DNA of 60,075 nt from Streptomyces olindensis (lineage in GTDB: Bacteria > Actinomycetota > Actinomycetes > Streptomycetales > Streptomycetaceae). The notes below the pieces were generated by a model. It was not told the origin of the DNA. It searched no databases and saw only the letters and a list, made by a program, of their open reading frames with translations. Of the stretch, positions 33,046 to 42,804 are shown one piece after another (position 1 is the stretch's first letter; each line of letters begins with the position of its first letter). The position numbers and the translations under genes are program-made. The stretch lies in NCBI GenBank assembly GCA_000696115.1, contig JJOH01000032.1, positions 1-60,075 on the forward strand. The letters run 5' to 3'.

Positions 33046-35151
33046 ATGTCGGAGGCGGAGCGGGCGGGCACATCTCGTCAGGACACTCGTCAGGACAACA
33101 GGGAGCGTCTCCTCGCGGGGCGTTACCGGCTGGGCAAGGTGCTCGGCCGCGGCGGCATGGGCACGGTCTGGCGGGCCGAGGACGAGACGCTGGGGCGGAC
33201 GGTCGCCGTCAAGGAGCTGCGGTTCCCGTCGAACATCGACGAGGACGAGAAGCGGCGGCTCATCACGCGGACGCTGCGCGAGGCCAAGGCGATCGCGCGG
33301 ATCCGCAACAACAGCGCGGTGACCGTCTTCGACGTGGTCCAGGAGGACGACCGGCCCTGGATCGTGATGGAGCTCGTCGAGGGCAAGTCGCTCGCCGAGG
33401 TCATCCGGGAGGACGGCCTCCTCGAGCCCAAGCGCGCCGCGGAGGTCGGGCTCGCCGTCCTGGACGTGCTGCGGTCGGCGCACCGCGAGGGCATCCTGCA
33501 CCGCGACGTGAAGCCGTCGAACGTGCTGATCGCCGAGGACGGCCGGGTCGTGCTCACCGACTTCGGCATCGCCCAGGTCGAGGGCGACCCGTCCATCACC
33601 TCGACCGGCATGCTCGTCGGCGCGCCCTCCTACATCTCCCCGGAGCGGGCGCGCGGGCACAAGCCCGGGCCGGCGGCCGACCTGTGGTCGCTCGGCGGGC
33701 TGCTGTACGCGGCGGTGGAGGGCACCCCGCCGTACGACAAGGGGTCGGCCATAGCGACCCTCACCGCCGTGATGACCGAGCCGCTGGAGGAGCCGAAGAA
33801 CGCGGGCCCGCTGAAGGACGTCATCCACGGGCTGCTCACCAAGGACCCGGCCAAGAGGCTCGACGACGCGGGCGCCCGGGCGTTGCTGAACGCGGTCATC
33901 CACGCGCCGGAGCCGTCCGAGGCGGAGCCGTTGGACGCGACGAAGGTCGTGCCGCTGCCGGCGCAGCCGGGCGGGTCCTCGGGCAGGAAGGGCTCGGGTT
34001 CCGCGGGCAAGCGGGGCGAGGAGGCCGGGGAGCGGTTGCGCGGGGCGCTGCGTTCCGTGCGCAAGGCCGCGGCGGGAACGGCCGCCGCCTCCGCCGAGTC
34101 CGAGGCCGGATCGAGCACTTCCGGCCCGGCCTCTTCCCGCCCGGCCTCTTCCGGCTCGGCCTCTGCTGGTTCGGCTTCTTCGGGCTCGGGCTCCTTCGGC
34201 TCGAAGGGCGGGGCGGCGCGGAGCGGGACCGCGGAGGCGTCCGGGGCGCAGTCGGGTGCGGCGGCGGCCTCGGGTGCCGCGGCCGGGGCCGGCGAGCGGG
34301 GTGCCCAGGGAGCGAAGACGCCGACCGGTGGCCGTAGTTCGGGGTGGCCCGTGATGCCGCCGCCGGACCTGCCGCCCCGGCCCGTGCCCAGGGCGCCGCT
34401 CACCGACGTGGTGCCGCGGCGGACCCTGATGATCATCGCGGTGGTCGTGGTGCTCGCCGTCATCGGGACCGTCCTGGCCATCGCGCTCAGCGGGGACGAC
34501 AACGGCTCGAAGGGAGCGGCCGGCGGGAGCGGCGGCAGGACCGCCGCCACCGCGTCCGGCAGCGCCGACACCAAGGGCGACGAGAAGGACGGCACACGCA
34601 CGGACGGTGCGGCGACCCAGCCGGCGCCCTCGGGACCTGCCTCGAACAGCACGCCGAGCGGCTCGTCCGGCGCCGGAGCCGGCTCCGGCGGTTCGGGCGG
34701 CTCCGGTGGTGGGGGCACCTCGGAGGTGTCGACCCATCAGGGCAAGCAGGGGTACTCGATCGGGCTGCCGAAGGGGTGGAAGTACCGCTCCACGGGCGCG
34801 GCCGGAGACCGGTTCACCGGGCCCGACGGGCAGAAGCTGCTCATCGCCTGGACGTCCTCGCCCAAGGGCGACCCGGTGGCGGACTGGAAGAACCAGGAGC
34901 GCTACATGCAGCGCGCCCAGTACAAGCGGATCCGAATAGAGCAGGTGGACTACCGCGGCTGGAACACGGCCGACTGGGAGTTCACCTACGTCGAGAGCGG
35001 CACCGAGTACCGGACCATCGACCGTGGTTTCGTCGTCGACGACCGGCAGGGCTACGCGCTGATGTACACGGCGAAGGCGGCCGACTGGGACGGCGAGCTG
35101 CGCAAGGGGACTTGGCGGACGCTGACCAAGACCTTCGAACCCAAGTCCTGA
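33046..35151 (+). CDS. Membrane Ser/Thr protein kinase 1 of the array
   Basis: 701 residues from ATG 33046 behind GAGGGGA; an ATG 12 bases upstream is the alternative. The cytoplasmic kinase domain (about 26-285) is complete: GRGGMGTVW loop, Lys56, HRDVKPSN with Asp154, DFG Asp172 and SPE at 198-200. A Ser/Gly/Ala-rich linker of 150 residues follows, then one membrane segment (about 460-482), a low-complexity stalk and an external domain of about 145 residues starting GYSIGLPKGWKYRST. That external domain, not PASTA, recurs in kinases 2 and 3. The S. coelicolor kinase cluster SCO4775-4779 was linked to spore-wall synthesis (from memory), and this array appears to be its equivalent. Confidence 0.93.
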   Translation: MSEAERAGTSRQDTRQDNRERLLAGRYRLGKVLGRGGMGTVWRAEDETLGRTVAVKELRFPSNIDEDEKRRLITRTLREAKAIARIRNNSAVTVFDVVQEDDRPWIVMELVEGKSLAEVIREDGLLEPKRAAEVGLAVLDVLRSAHREGILHRDVKPSNVLIAEDGRVVLTDFGIAQVEGDPSITSTGMLVGAPSYISPERARGHKPGPAADLWSLGGLLYAAVEGTPPYDKGSAIATLTAVMTEPLEEPKNAGPLKDVIHGLLTKDPAKRLDDAGARALLNAVIHAPEPSEAEPLDATKVVPLPAQPGGSSGRKGSGSAGKRGEEAGERLRGALRSVRKAAAGTAAASAESEAGSSTSGPASSRPASSGSASAGSASSGSGSFGSKGGAARSGTAEASGAQSGAAAASGAAAGAGERGAQGAKTPTGGRSSGWPVMPPPDLPPRPVPRAPLTDVVPRRTLMIIAVVVVLAVIGTVLAIALSGDDNGSKGAAGGSGGRTAATASGSADTKGDEKDGTRTDGAATQPAPSGPASNSTPSGSSGAGAGSGGSGGSGGGGTSEVSTHQGKQGYSIGLPKGWKYRSTGAAGDRFTGPDGQKLLIAWTSSPKGDPVADWKNQERYMQRAQYKRIRIEQVDYRGWNTADWEFTYVESGTEYRTIDRGFVVDDRQGYALMYTAKAADWDGELRKGTWRTLTKTFEPKS

Positions 35152-35304
35152 GCATGAGCCGCCCCGGGTTTGGGGAGTGAGATCTGGCATCCCCACGATG
35201 CGGGTTGCCTGCGGCACGTATCGTAAATGTTTGCGGACCGTACGCAGCCGGAACGGACCGTGGGGCGAACGGATGTGACCGACCAGGCTGCCGGGGGAGG
35301 CAAC

Positions 35305-37881
35305 GTGGACGACTATGCGGGACGGGTACTCGCCGACCGCTACCGCCTGCCGCTGCCGCCGTCCGACGAGTACGAACTCACCGAGACCCGGGCCTTCGAC
35401 ACCTACAGCGGGCAGGAAGTCCTGGTCAGGCAGGTCCCGTTGCCGGAGGTGGTCGAGGCGGAGGTCCTCGACGCGGAGGGCCTGCCCGACGGCTTCACGG
35501 CACGGGACGGGGGCGCGCGGCGGCCCGGCGCGCGGCGGCCCACGGATCCGGTGGTGCGACGCGCGGTCGAGGCGGCGCAGGCCGCGGCGGCCATCCCCGA
35601 CCATCCCCGGCTCGACCAGGTCTTCGACGTGTTCGCCGAGGGCGGTTCGCTGTGGATCGTCAGTGAGCTGGTGGCCGCGCGCCCGCTGGCGGCGCTGCTC
35701 GCCGAGAAGCCGCTGACGCCGTACCGGGCGGCCGAGGTGGCCTCCGACGTGCTGATGGCGCTGCGGGTGCTGCACGCCCACGGCTGGGTGCACCGGAACA
35801 TCACCGCGCGGACGGTGCTCGTCTGCGACGACGGCCGGGTGATGCTGACCGGGCTGGCGGTGGGAGCGGCGGAAGAGGCGCTGTGCGGGTACGACCCGGT
35901 GCCGCCTCCCGCCTTCGAGGAGTCCGAGCAAGAGGAGGAACCGGCCGGGGGCCCGGGGCGGTCCGGTGGTTCCGCCGGACTGGTCAACGGCGTGGGCGGT
36001 CCGGCCGGCGGGCGTGGTCCGGCCGGGTTCGGCGGGCCCGGCGGTCCGGCCGATGTCGGTGGCCCTGGCGGGATCGGTGGCCCTGGCGGGATCGGTGGCT
36101 CGGGGGATCCCGAGGCCGCGCGACGGGCCGCCATAGAAGCACGGGAGGCCAGGGGGCTGCCGGCGGCCGGAGCCGACACCGGCGGGGGACCGGCCGTTCC
36201 GGCGCGTCGCAGCGTGGACGACAGCGGGGACCCGCGGGCCGCGCGCGCCGGGGCGATCGCCGCCTACCGGGCGGGTGCCCGGGCTGCCGCCCGGGTCCAG
36301 GAGGCGCAGCAGAACGGCCGGGCGGCGCTGCCCGGCGCCCGCCCCGCCCCGGACGGCGGGCCCGCGCCGCACGGCAACGGCTCGGCGCAGTCCCCGTACA
36401 TCCCCGGTCAGGGCACGGGACCCGAGGCGGCCCCGCCGGGGCGGATAGCCGACCCCTACGGCGTGGGCGGCAGCCCCCGGACGACGGCCTGGCACGGCGC
36501 CACGCCACGCGGCGGAACGGGCGACGCGCCCCCGGCGCAGGACCGGGAGCAAGCGGCCCTCCCCCCGGCCTCGGACAGCTCCGCGACCACCCGGTGGGAC
36601 GACCTGGTCGCCCACACCCCCGCCCCCCGGCGCGGTCCGGCCACGGCCCTGGCCGCCGAGCGGGCCCGGCAGGCGCGGATGGCGGTCGTCGGGCCGGTGA
36701 CCGAGCGCTGGGCGCCGGAGCAGGCCGGACCCGTCCACGAGAACTGGCAGCTGGCCGCTCCGATCGGCCCGGCGACCGACCTGTGGGCGCTCGGCGCGCT
36801 GCTCTTCCGGGCCGTGCAGGGGCACGCGCCCTACCCGGAGGAGTCGACGGCCGAGCTGGTGCAGATGGTGTGCGCGGAACCGCCCGCGTACGCCGAGGAG
36901 TGCGGGCCGCTCAGGCCGGTCGTGGAGTCGCTGCTGCGTCAGGACCCGACCGAGCGACTCGACTTCGAGGAACTGCGCGGCTGGCTGCGGTCGCTGGTGC
37001 GCTCGGCGCCGGAGCCGGAGGCCGGGCTGCACGTGGTCCCGGCGCCCCCCGCCGACGCCAGCCGACTGCCCGTCGTACGCCGCCGGGGCGAGCTCGTGCG
37101 CAGGCGGCGGGCCGGGCTGCCCGCGCATCACGGGCGGCACAAGCGGGCCAAGGAGTCCCGCTCGCCGCACCGCCTCGGCCGCACCCTGCTCCTGCTGGTC
37201 CTGCTCGCGATGGCCGCCGCGATCGCCTACGCCGCGCTCTTCATGCCCAAGTCGGGAACCGGCGGCGCGGAGGGCGCGGACCGCACCGGTGCCGCCGGCG
37301 AGGTCAGCCAGGCGCCCGAGCCGGACGCCAGTAGCGAGCCCCGCCCCGACCAGACGTCGCCCGGGCCGGAGAAGAGCCCGTCGACGTCGGCCGGTTCCAG
37401 CGAGACCCAGACCACTGGTCCAGACGTCGGCGACGGCTTCACCCTCCGCAAGGACCCGGCCGGTTTCCAGGTCGCCGTGGCCAAGGGCTGGGACCGCACG
37501 CCGGGGAACGGAAACGGCCAGGTCGTCTACGCGAAGGGCGACTTCGAGCTCATCGTCGTACCGGGCCGGGACAGCGCGTCGGAGTACGGCAGCGACCCGA
37601 TGGCCTACCAGCGGGAGCGGCAGCGCGAGTTGCAGCCGTACCGCGACTCCAGCTGGGCCACCTCCACGGGCCTGAAGACGATCGAGGTCGGTGGCCGGAC
37701 CATGGCCGAGGGGCAGTTCACCTGGACCGGCGAGGACGGGGGCGAGCTGTATGTGCGCAATCTCGCGATGCTGGTCGACGGGCGGTACCACGTGGTCCAG
37801 GTGCGCGGACCGGAGTCCGAGCGGGACGAGGTGACGCGGCTGTACGAGCAGGCGGCGGCGACGTACCGGGCGACGAAATGA
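35305..37881 (+). CDS. Membrane pseudokinase 2 of the array, kinase domain split by a long insert
   Basis: 858 residues from GTG 35305, chosen for the GGGGGAGG site; GTG 35275 and ATG 35227 are upstream options. The N-lobe and catalytic-loop region occupy about 13-190 and the C-lobe resumes at about 481-565 (ATDLWALGALLFRAVQGHAPYP). Key residues are lost: no GxGxxG loop, Arg42 at the VAIK Lys position (VLVRQV), HRN (163-165) for HRD, and TGL (182-184) for DFG. Between the lobes lies a Gly/Pro/Ala-rich insert of nearly 290 residues. A basic stretch, one membrane segment (about 626-646) and an external domain (DPAGFQVAVAKGWDRT) follow. It is probably a non-catalytic scaffold or allosteric partner of the neighbouring kinases. 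Confidence 0.9.
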   Translation: MDDYAGRVLADRYRLPLPPSDEYELTETRAFDTYSGQEVLVRQVPLPEVVEAEVLDAEGLPDGFTARDGGARRPGARRPTDPVVRRAVEAAQAAAAIPDHPRLDQVFDVFAEGGSLWIVSELVAARPLAALLAEKPLTPYRAAEVASDVLMALRVLHAHGWVHRNITARTVLVCDDGRVMLTGLAVGAAEEALCGYDPVPPPAFEESEQEEEPAGGPGRSGGSAGLVNGVGGPAGGRGPAGFGGPGGPADVGGPGGIGGPGGIGGSGDPEAARRAAIEAREARGLPAAGADTGGGPAVPARRSVDDSGDPRAARAGAIAAYRAGARAAARVQEAQQNGRAALPGARPAPDGGPAPHGNGSAQSPYIPGQGTGPEAAPPGRIADPYGVGGSPRTTAWHGATPRGGTGDAPPAQDREQAALPPASDSSATTRWDDLVAHTPAPRRGPATALAAERARQARMAVVGPVTERWAPEQAGPVHENWQLAAPIGPATDLWALGALLFRAVQGHAPYPEESTAELVQMVCAEPPAYAEECGPLRPVVESLLRQDPTERLDFEELRGWLRSLVRSAPEPEAGLHVVPAPPADASRLPVVRRRGELVRRRRAGLPAHHGRHKRAKESRSPHRLGRTLLLLVLLAMAAAIAYAALFMPKSGTGGAEGADRTGAAGEVSQAPEPDASSEPRPDQTSPGPEKSPSTSAGSSETQTTGPDVGDGFTLRKDPAGFQVAVAKGWDRTPGNGNGQVVYAKGDFELIVVPGRDSASEYGSDPMAYQRERQRELQPYRDSSWATSTGLKTIEVGGRTMAEGQFTWTGEDGGELYVRNLAMLVDGRYHVVQVRGPESERDEVTRLYEQAAATYRATK

Positions 37882-38047
37882 TCTAAATGATCTTCTGAGG
37901 TGTCCGTCGGGCGCCGACGTTCGCCTCACTGTTCCCTGCTGTCCCACAGGGCACAACCGTCACAGTGCGGTCACCGTGGTACCCCGCTTGTTCCCTGAGG
38001 AGGAGCGGGTCCTTACGCTGACCCTGTCAAGACCATTGCGGGGCAAC

Positions 38048-39742
38048 GTGAATCAGATGCAGGGCCTGCTCGTCGCGGGCCGCTACCGGCTGGCCGACTC
38101 CATCGGCAGTGGCGGCATGGGTCGGGTATGGCGTGCACATGACGAGGTGCTGCACCGGTCCGTGGCCATCAAGGAATTGACGGCCGCCCTCTACGTCTCC
38201 GAGAGCGAGCAGGCGATCCTGCTGGCGCGGACCCGGGCGGAGGCCAGGGCGGCCGCGCGGATCAGCCACACCGCCGTCGTCACCGTGCACGACGTGCTGG
38301 AGCACGACGGCCGCCCGTGGATCGTGATGGAGCTGGTCGAGGGCCGCTCGCTGGCCGACGCGGTCAAGGAGGAGGGGCGCGTCGAGCCGCGCGAGGCGGC
38401 GCGCATCGGCCTCTGGGTGCTGCGGGCCCTGCGCGCCGCGCACACCGCCGGTGTCCTGCACCGTGACGTCAAGCCGGGCAACGTCCTGCTCGGCCGCGAC
38501 GGACGGGTCCTGCTCACCGACTTCGGCATCGCCCAGATCGAGGGCGACACCACCATCACCCGGACCGGAGAGGTCGTCGGCTCGGTCGACTACCTGGCCC
38601 CCGAGCGCGTGCGCGGCCACGACCCGGGCCCGTCCTCCGACCTGTGGGCGCTCGGCGCGACGCTCTACACGGCGGTGGAGGGCCGGTCCCCGTTCCGCCG
38701 CACCACCCCGCTGACCACCATGCAGGCGGTGGTCGAGGAGGAGGCCGCCGAACTCCGGCACGCCGGTCCGCTCGCGCCCGTCATCACCGCCCTGCTCCGC
38801 AAGGATCCCGCGAGCCGGCCCGACCCCTCCGAGGCCGAGCGGATGCTCGCCGAGGCGGCGGAGGGACGACGGCCGAACGCGGCGCAGGCCTACGTCCCGA
38901 CGCAGTACGGAGGGACGTCGCCGTACCAGGAGGCCCACAGCGGCACCGGCCCGGCCGGCTCCCACTCGGCGTCCCACACCCGCACGCCGCTCCCGCCGCT
39001 GGCCGGCACCCCGGCCGCCGGGACACCCACGGCCGGCACTCCGGCGGGCCACCCCACCCTGGCCGCCCCGACGGCGACCGGGCCGCGGCCCGGCGGCCCG
39101 GGACGGCGCCGCCGACTGCGCACGCTCGCCCTCGTCGTGGCGCTCGCGGCCATCATCGGCGGAGGCACGGCCGTGGTGCTGCAGCAGTGGCACGAGGGCC
39201 GGCAGACACCGGGCGCCGAGTCCGGCTCGACCGTCGCCCCGCAGAGCACGGCACACCCCGGCGGATCCGTGCCCGCCGGCTGGACCCGCCGCGACGACCC
39301 CGCCGGTTTCAGCCTCTACCTGCCGAAGGGCTGGAAGCGCCAGCCCTTCGGACCGCAGGGCGAGCTCAAGCAGATCGACTACACGCCCGACGGCGGGCGG
39401 CACTTCGTCCGGATCGCCGTGGACACCTCCCCGGACTTCGGCGACCCGTACGCCCACCAGCTCGACCTGGAACAGCAGCTCAAGGATCTGGTCCACTACC
39501 AGCGCCTCACGCTGAAGCGCAGCATCTACCGGGACCGGGAGAGCGCCGTGTGGGAGTACACCTGGACCGCGCAGGCGAAGGACACGAAGTTCCCCGGGCC
39601 GCGCCGCGCCATCGAGGAGACGTACATCGCCCGCGACGGCACCGAGTACGCCCTCTACATGTCCGCGCCGGCGTCGGACTGGGCGAAGGCGCGCAAGCAG
39701 TTCACCTCGCTGCTGCAGGGCTGGCAGGAGAAGACCTCCTGA
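38048..39742 (+). CDS. Membrane Ser/Thr protein kinase 3 of the array
   Basis: 564 residues from GTG 38048, with ATG three codons later as alternative. The kinase domain spans about 10-270: GSGGMGRVW, Lys42, HRDVKPGN with Asp140, DFG Asp158 and APE at 184-186. A linker rich in Thr-Pro with TPAAGTPTAGTPAG-like repeats (about 280-355) leads to one membrane segment (about 358-378). The external domain (DDPAGFSLYLPKGWKRQP to the end) is related to those of kinases 1 and 2. The 166-bp spacer after the pseudokinase holds no gene and could carry a promoter. All catalytic residues are present, so it should be active. Confidence 0.93.
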   Translation: MNQMQGLLVAGRYRLADSIGSGGMGRVWRAHDEVLHRSVAIKELTAALYVSESEQAILLARTRAEARAAARISHTAVVTVHDVLEHDGRPWIVMELVEGRSLADAVKEEGRVEPREAARIGLWVLRALRAAHTAGVLHRDVKPGNVLLGRDGRVLLTDFGIAQIEGDTTITRTGEVVGSVDYLAPERVRGHDPGPSSDLWALGATLYTAVEGRSPFRRTTPLTTMQAVVEEEAAELRHAGPLAPVITALLRKDPASRPDPSEAERMLAEAAEGRRPNAAQAYVPTQYGGTSPYQEAHSGTGPAGSHSASHTRTPLPPLAGTPAAGTPTAGTPAGHPTLAAPTATGPRPGGPGRRRRLRTLALVVALAAIIGGGTAVVLQQWHEGRQTPGAESGSTVAPQSTAHPGGSVPAGWTRRDDPAGFSLYLPKGWKRQPFGPQGELKQIDYTPDGGRHFVRIAVDTSPDFGDPYAHQLDLEQQLKDLVHYQRLTLKRSIYRDRESAVWEYTWTAQAKDTKFPGPRRAIEETYIARDGTEYALYMSAPASDWAKARKQFTSLLQGWQEKTS

Positions 39743-39855
39743 CGCGGCCGGGATTCTGACCCGGGGCCGTCGGTTTCGGCCACCCGCAGGTCGCCGCCCC
39801 GGAGCGGTCCCGTCCGGTGGGGCATGATGGCCGTATGGGGACCGAGGGGCACAAC

Positions 39856-41004
39856 ATGCGTGTCATCGCGGGCCGTTACCGGCTCGAGGAGAGGCTCGGG
39901 CGCGGTGGCATGGGCGTGGTCTGGCGGGCGACCGACCAACTGCTGGGCCGGGGCGTGGCCGTCAAGGAACTCCCCTACGACGAGACGCTCTCGGCGGCCG
40001 AGGCACGCCGGCAGCGGGACCGCACGCTGCGCGAGGCCCGGGCGGTCGCCCAGCTGAGCCATCCGCACATCATCGTCGTCCACGACGTCGTGGAACACGA
40101 GGAACGCCCGTACATCGTCATGGAGTTGATCGAGGGCGGTTCGCTCGCCGACCGGCTCGCCGGCAGCGGCCCGGTCGACGCCGCCGAGGCCGCGCGCATC
40201 GGCATCGCCCTGCTCGGCGCGCTGCGGGCCGCCCACGCGTCCGGGGTCCTGCACCGCGACCTCAAACCGGACAACGTCCTGCTGGAGACCGGCACCGACC
40301 GGGTCGTCCTCACCGACTTCGGCATCGCCCAGGTGCAGGGCGCCCCCACGCTCACCGAGAACGGCTCCTTCGTCGGCTCGCCCGAGTACACCGCGCCCGA
40401 GCGGATGTCCGGGGCCCGGACCGGGCCCGAGTCCGACCTGTGGTCGCTGGGCGCGCTGCTGTGCGCGGCCCTGAGCGGGGAATCGCCGTTCCACCGCGAC
40501 TCGCTCGGCGGCATCCTGCACGCGGTCGTGGTCGGCGACATCCAGCCGCCCGCGCAGGCCGGGCCGCTCCTGCCCGTCGTACGCGGTCTGCTCGAACGCG
40601 ATCCGGACCGGCGGCTGGACGCGGACCGGGCGGAGCGGATGCTGCGGGCCTTCCGCGACACGGGTCGTACGCCGCAGGCGCCGCCGCCCGGGTACGCGCC
40701 GACGGACGCGCCGCGCGCACGGTCCTTCGCACCGCCGCAGGACAGCGCGGACCGGCAACCGGCCGGGTCGGCGGCGGACGGGCCCGTCCCGGGAGACCCG
40801 CGGGAGGAGCCGTTCCTCCGGCAGCCCACGCGGCGGGTGCTCGTCGCCGCGCTGCTGGTCGCCGCGATGGCCGGGGCGGGGGTCTCCGCGGCGGCGCTGC
40901 TCAGGGGCGAGGGCGACGGCGACGGCGGCCCCGTGCCCACGAGTTCGGCACCCGAGACACCCGCGACCCGGTCCGCCACCCCCAGCACCTCCGGGCGCGG
41001 ATAG
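39856..41004 (+). CDS. Membrane Ser/Thr protein kinase 4 of the array, short extracellular tail
   Basis: 382 residues from ATG 39856, preceded by GAGGGG; ATG 39835 would add seven residues but has a poorer site. The kinase domain spans about 6-265, with GRGGMGVVW, Lys37, HRDLKPDN Asp135, DFG Asp154 and APE at 180-182. The linker is short and proline-rich. A membrane segment at about 328-348 is followed by only about 33 Ser/Thr/Pro residues, so unlike its neighbours it has no external sensor domain. It may act as a partner or be activated by the others. By position it may be the PkaI-like member of the S. coelicolor cluster; that is memory plus inference, so no symbol is given. Confidence 0.92.
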   Translation: MRVIAGRYRLEERLGRGGMGVVWRATDQLLGRGVAVKELPYDETLSAAEARRQRDRTLREARAVAQLSHPHIIVVHDVVEHEERPYIVMELIEGGSLADRLAGSGPVDAAEAARIGIALLGALRAAHASGVLHRDLKPDNVLLETGTDRVVLTDFGIAQVQGAPTLTENGSFVGSPEYTAPERMSGARTGPESDLWSLGALLCAALSGESPFHRDSLGGILHAVVVGDIQPPAQAGPLLPVVRGLLERDPDRRLDADRAERMLRAFRDTGRTPQAPPPGYAPTDAPRARSFAPPQDSADRQPAGSAADGPVPGDPREEPFLRQPTRRVLVAALLVAAMAGAGVSAAALLRGEGDGDGGPVPTSSAPETPATRSATPSTSGRG

Positions 41005-41084
41005 GCGGCCTCCGAAGTCACGGGTCTGTGACTGCTCGCGTCCGTGGTGGAAACGGAAGCGCTTGGCGCGATAGGGATGAGCCC

Positions 41085-42743
41085 ATGAGCAGCGATGGGG
41101 GAGCCCGAGCCGAGGCCGACGAGCCGACGAGTTTTGTTCTGCAACCGCCGAAGGCGCCGGAACCGGTACCCGGTAATCCGTACGCGACACCCACCCAGGT
41201 CGTGCCGCCCCAGCCGGCCGCGGCGGTGGCGACCGCCACGGATCCCGGGGCCGGGCGCCTCATCGCCGGGCGTTACCGGCTGATCGCCAAGCTCGGACAC
41301 GGCGGCATGGGCACGGTGTGGCGGGCCAAGGACGAGACGGTGGACCGGGAGGTCGCCGTCAAGGAGCCCCGCGTCCCCGAGCACCTTCCCGAGCGCGAAC
41401 GTGCCAACGCCTTCGAGCGGATGCGCCGCGAGGCGCGTGCCGCGGCCCGGCTCGATCACCCGGCCGTGGTCGGCGTCCACGACGTCGCGGTCGTCGACGA
41501 CCGGCCCTGGATCGTGATGGAGCTCGTGCGGGGCCGCTCGCTGGGCGACGCGCTCCAGGAGGGCACCCTGCCCGCCCGCGAGGCGGCCCGGATCGGCCTG
41601 GAGGTGCTCGGCGCGCTGGAGGCCGCGCACGCCGCGGGCATTCTGCACCGCGACGTGAAACCGGACAACGTGCTGCTCGGCCGGCACGGCCGGGTCGTCC
41701 TCACGGACTTCGGCATCGCCCAGATCGAGGGCGAGAGCAGTCTCACCGACACCGGCGGCTTCGTCGGTTCGCCCGAGTACATCGCGCCCGAGCGCGTGCT
41801 GGGCCAGCGCCCGGGCCCGGCGGGCGACCTGTGGTCCCTGGGCGTGGTGCTGTACGCGGCGACCGAGGGCGTCTCACCGTTCCGCCGCAGCAACACCCCC
41901 GCCACGCTCCAGTCCGTCCTCAACGCCACGCCCGCTCCGCCCATGTCCGCCCGGGGCCCGCTCGCCGAGGCCATCAACGGCCTGCTGCACAAGGACCCGG
42001 CCCGCAGACCGGACGCCGCGCAGGTGCGTGCCCTGCTGGAAGCGGCCGCCAACCCGCCCGCCGAGCCGCCCACCCAGGCCGCACAGGCCGACCGGGCACC
42101 CGGCGCGGGCGGTGGCGGACGGGGCGTCCGGCTCGGCCGCCCGGCGTGGGCGGGGCTCGCCGCGGCGGTCGTCGCCGCCGCGGTGACGGCGTACCTGGTG
42201 GTCGCGGACCCGTTCGCCGGGCCGCTGCCCGAGGGCTGGAAGGTCCGCCAGGAGAAGGACCTCGCCGCGTCGCTGGCGGTCCCCGACGGCTACCAGCGGA
42301 CCGTGCCCGACCGGCAGACGGACCAGGGGCACTGGGTCACGTACACCGACTGGAGCGGCAGCATCTGGATCGGCCTCACCCTGGACAGGAAGGCGGAGGA
42401 CACCGGCAGCGCCATCGCGGGCTCCGCGGCCGCCGAGATGTACGACGACGACAGCAAGTTCAAGGACAGCGGCAACTACAACCTGGACATGCCGGAGAAC
42501 CCGGACACGGACCCCAAGGTGACCACCTACCGGGGGAAGAAGGCCGCCGAGAACACCGTCGTCTACGACACCGACGACACCGAGAACCCCCGCCCCCGCG
42601 AGCTGCGGATGTTCTACTACCGGACCTCCGGCGGCGACATGTACAAACTCACCGTCAGCTACCCGGGGAAGGGCGACTTCACGGACCGCGGGCGCGAGGT
42701 GGCGCGGACGGCGATCGCGAACCTGGACATCGACGGGACCTGA
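41085..42743 (+). CDS. Membrane Ser/Thr protein kinase 5 of the array
   Basis: 552 residues. Unlike kinases 1-4 it carries a 60-residue proline-rich cytoplasmic N-terminal extension (EPTSFVLQPPKAPEPVPGNP) before the kinase domain (about 62-320). GHGGMGTVW, Lys93, HRDVKPDN Asp190, DFG Asp208 and APE at 234-236 are intact. One membrane segment (about 355-374) precedes an external domain of about 175 residues that begins PLPEGWKVRQEKDLAASLAVPDGY and differs from those of kinases 1-3 but shares the W..R.....S..VP.GY pattern with kinase 6. The gene is 80 bp after kinase 4 and 61 bp before kinase 6, so these may be cotranscribed. Confidence 0.93.
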   Translation: MSSDGGARAEADEPTSFVLQPPKAPEPVPGNPYATPTQVVPPQPAAAVATATDPGAGRLIAGRYRLIAKLGHGGMGTVWRAKDETVDREVAVKEPRVPEHLPERERANAFERMRREARAAARLDHPAVVGVHDVAVVDDRPWIVMELVRGRSLGDALQEGTLPAREAARIGLEVLGALEAAHAAGILHRDVKPDNVLLGRHGRVVLTDFGIAQIEGESSLTDTGGFVGSPEYIAPERVLGQRPGPAGDLWSLGVVLYAATEGVSPFRRSNTPATLQSVLNATPAPPMSARGPLAEAINGLLHKDPARRPDAAQVRALLEAAANPPAEPPTQAAQADRAPGAGGGGRGVRLGRPAWAGLAAAVVAAAVTAYLVVADPFAGPLPEGWKVRQEKDLAASLAVPDGYQRTVPDRQTDQGHWVTYTDWSGSIWIGLTLDRKAEDTGSAIAGSAAAEMYDDDSKFKDSGNYNLDMPENPDTDPKVTTYRGKKAAENTVVYDTDDTENPRPRELRMFYYRTSGGDMYKLTVSYPGKGDFTDRGREVARTAIANLDIDGT

Positions 42744-42804
42744 ACCGGCGCCCGGGCACCGCCCCGCGTCGACAAGCCCCTGCTTCGCAGGGTACTGATG
42801 GGGC

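Noticed and set aside
31831..37956. A 2041-codon open frame on the minus strand across the kinase genes
   Set aside because: It is an antisense shadow of GC-rich kinase genes on the plus strand. Only its last 348 codons, with signal peptide and SxxK/YSN/HNG motifs, are a real gene (serine hydrolase).
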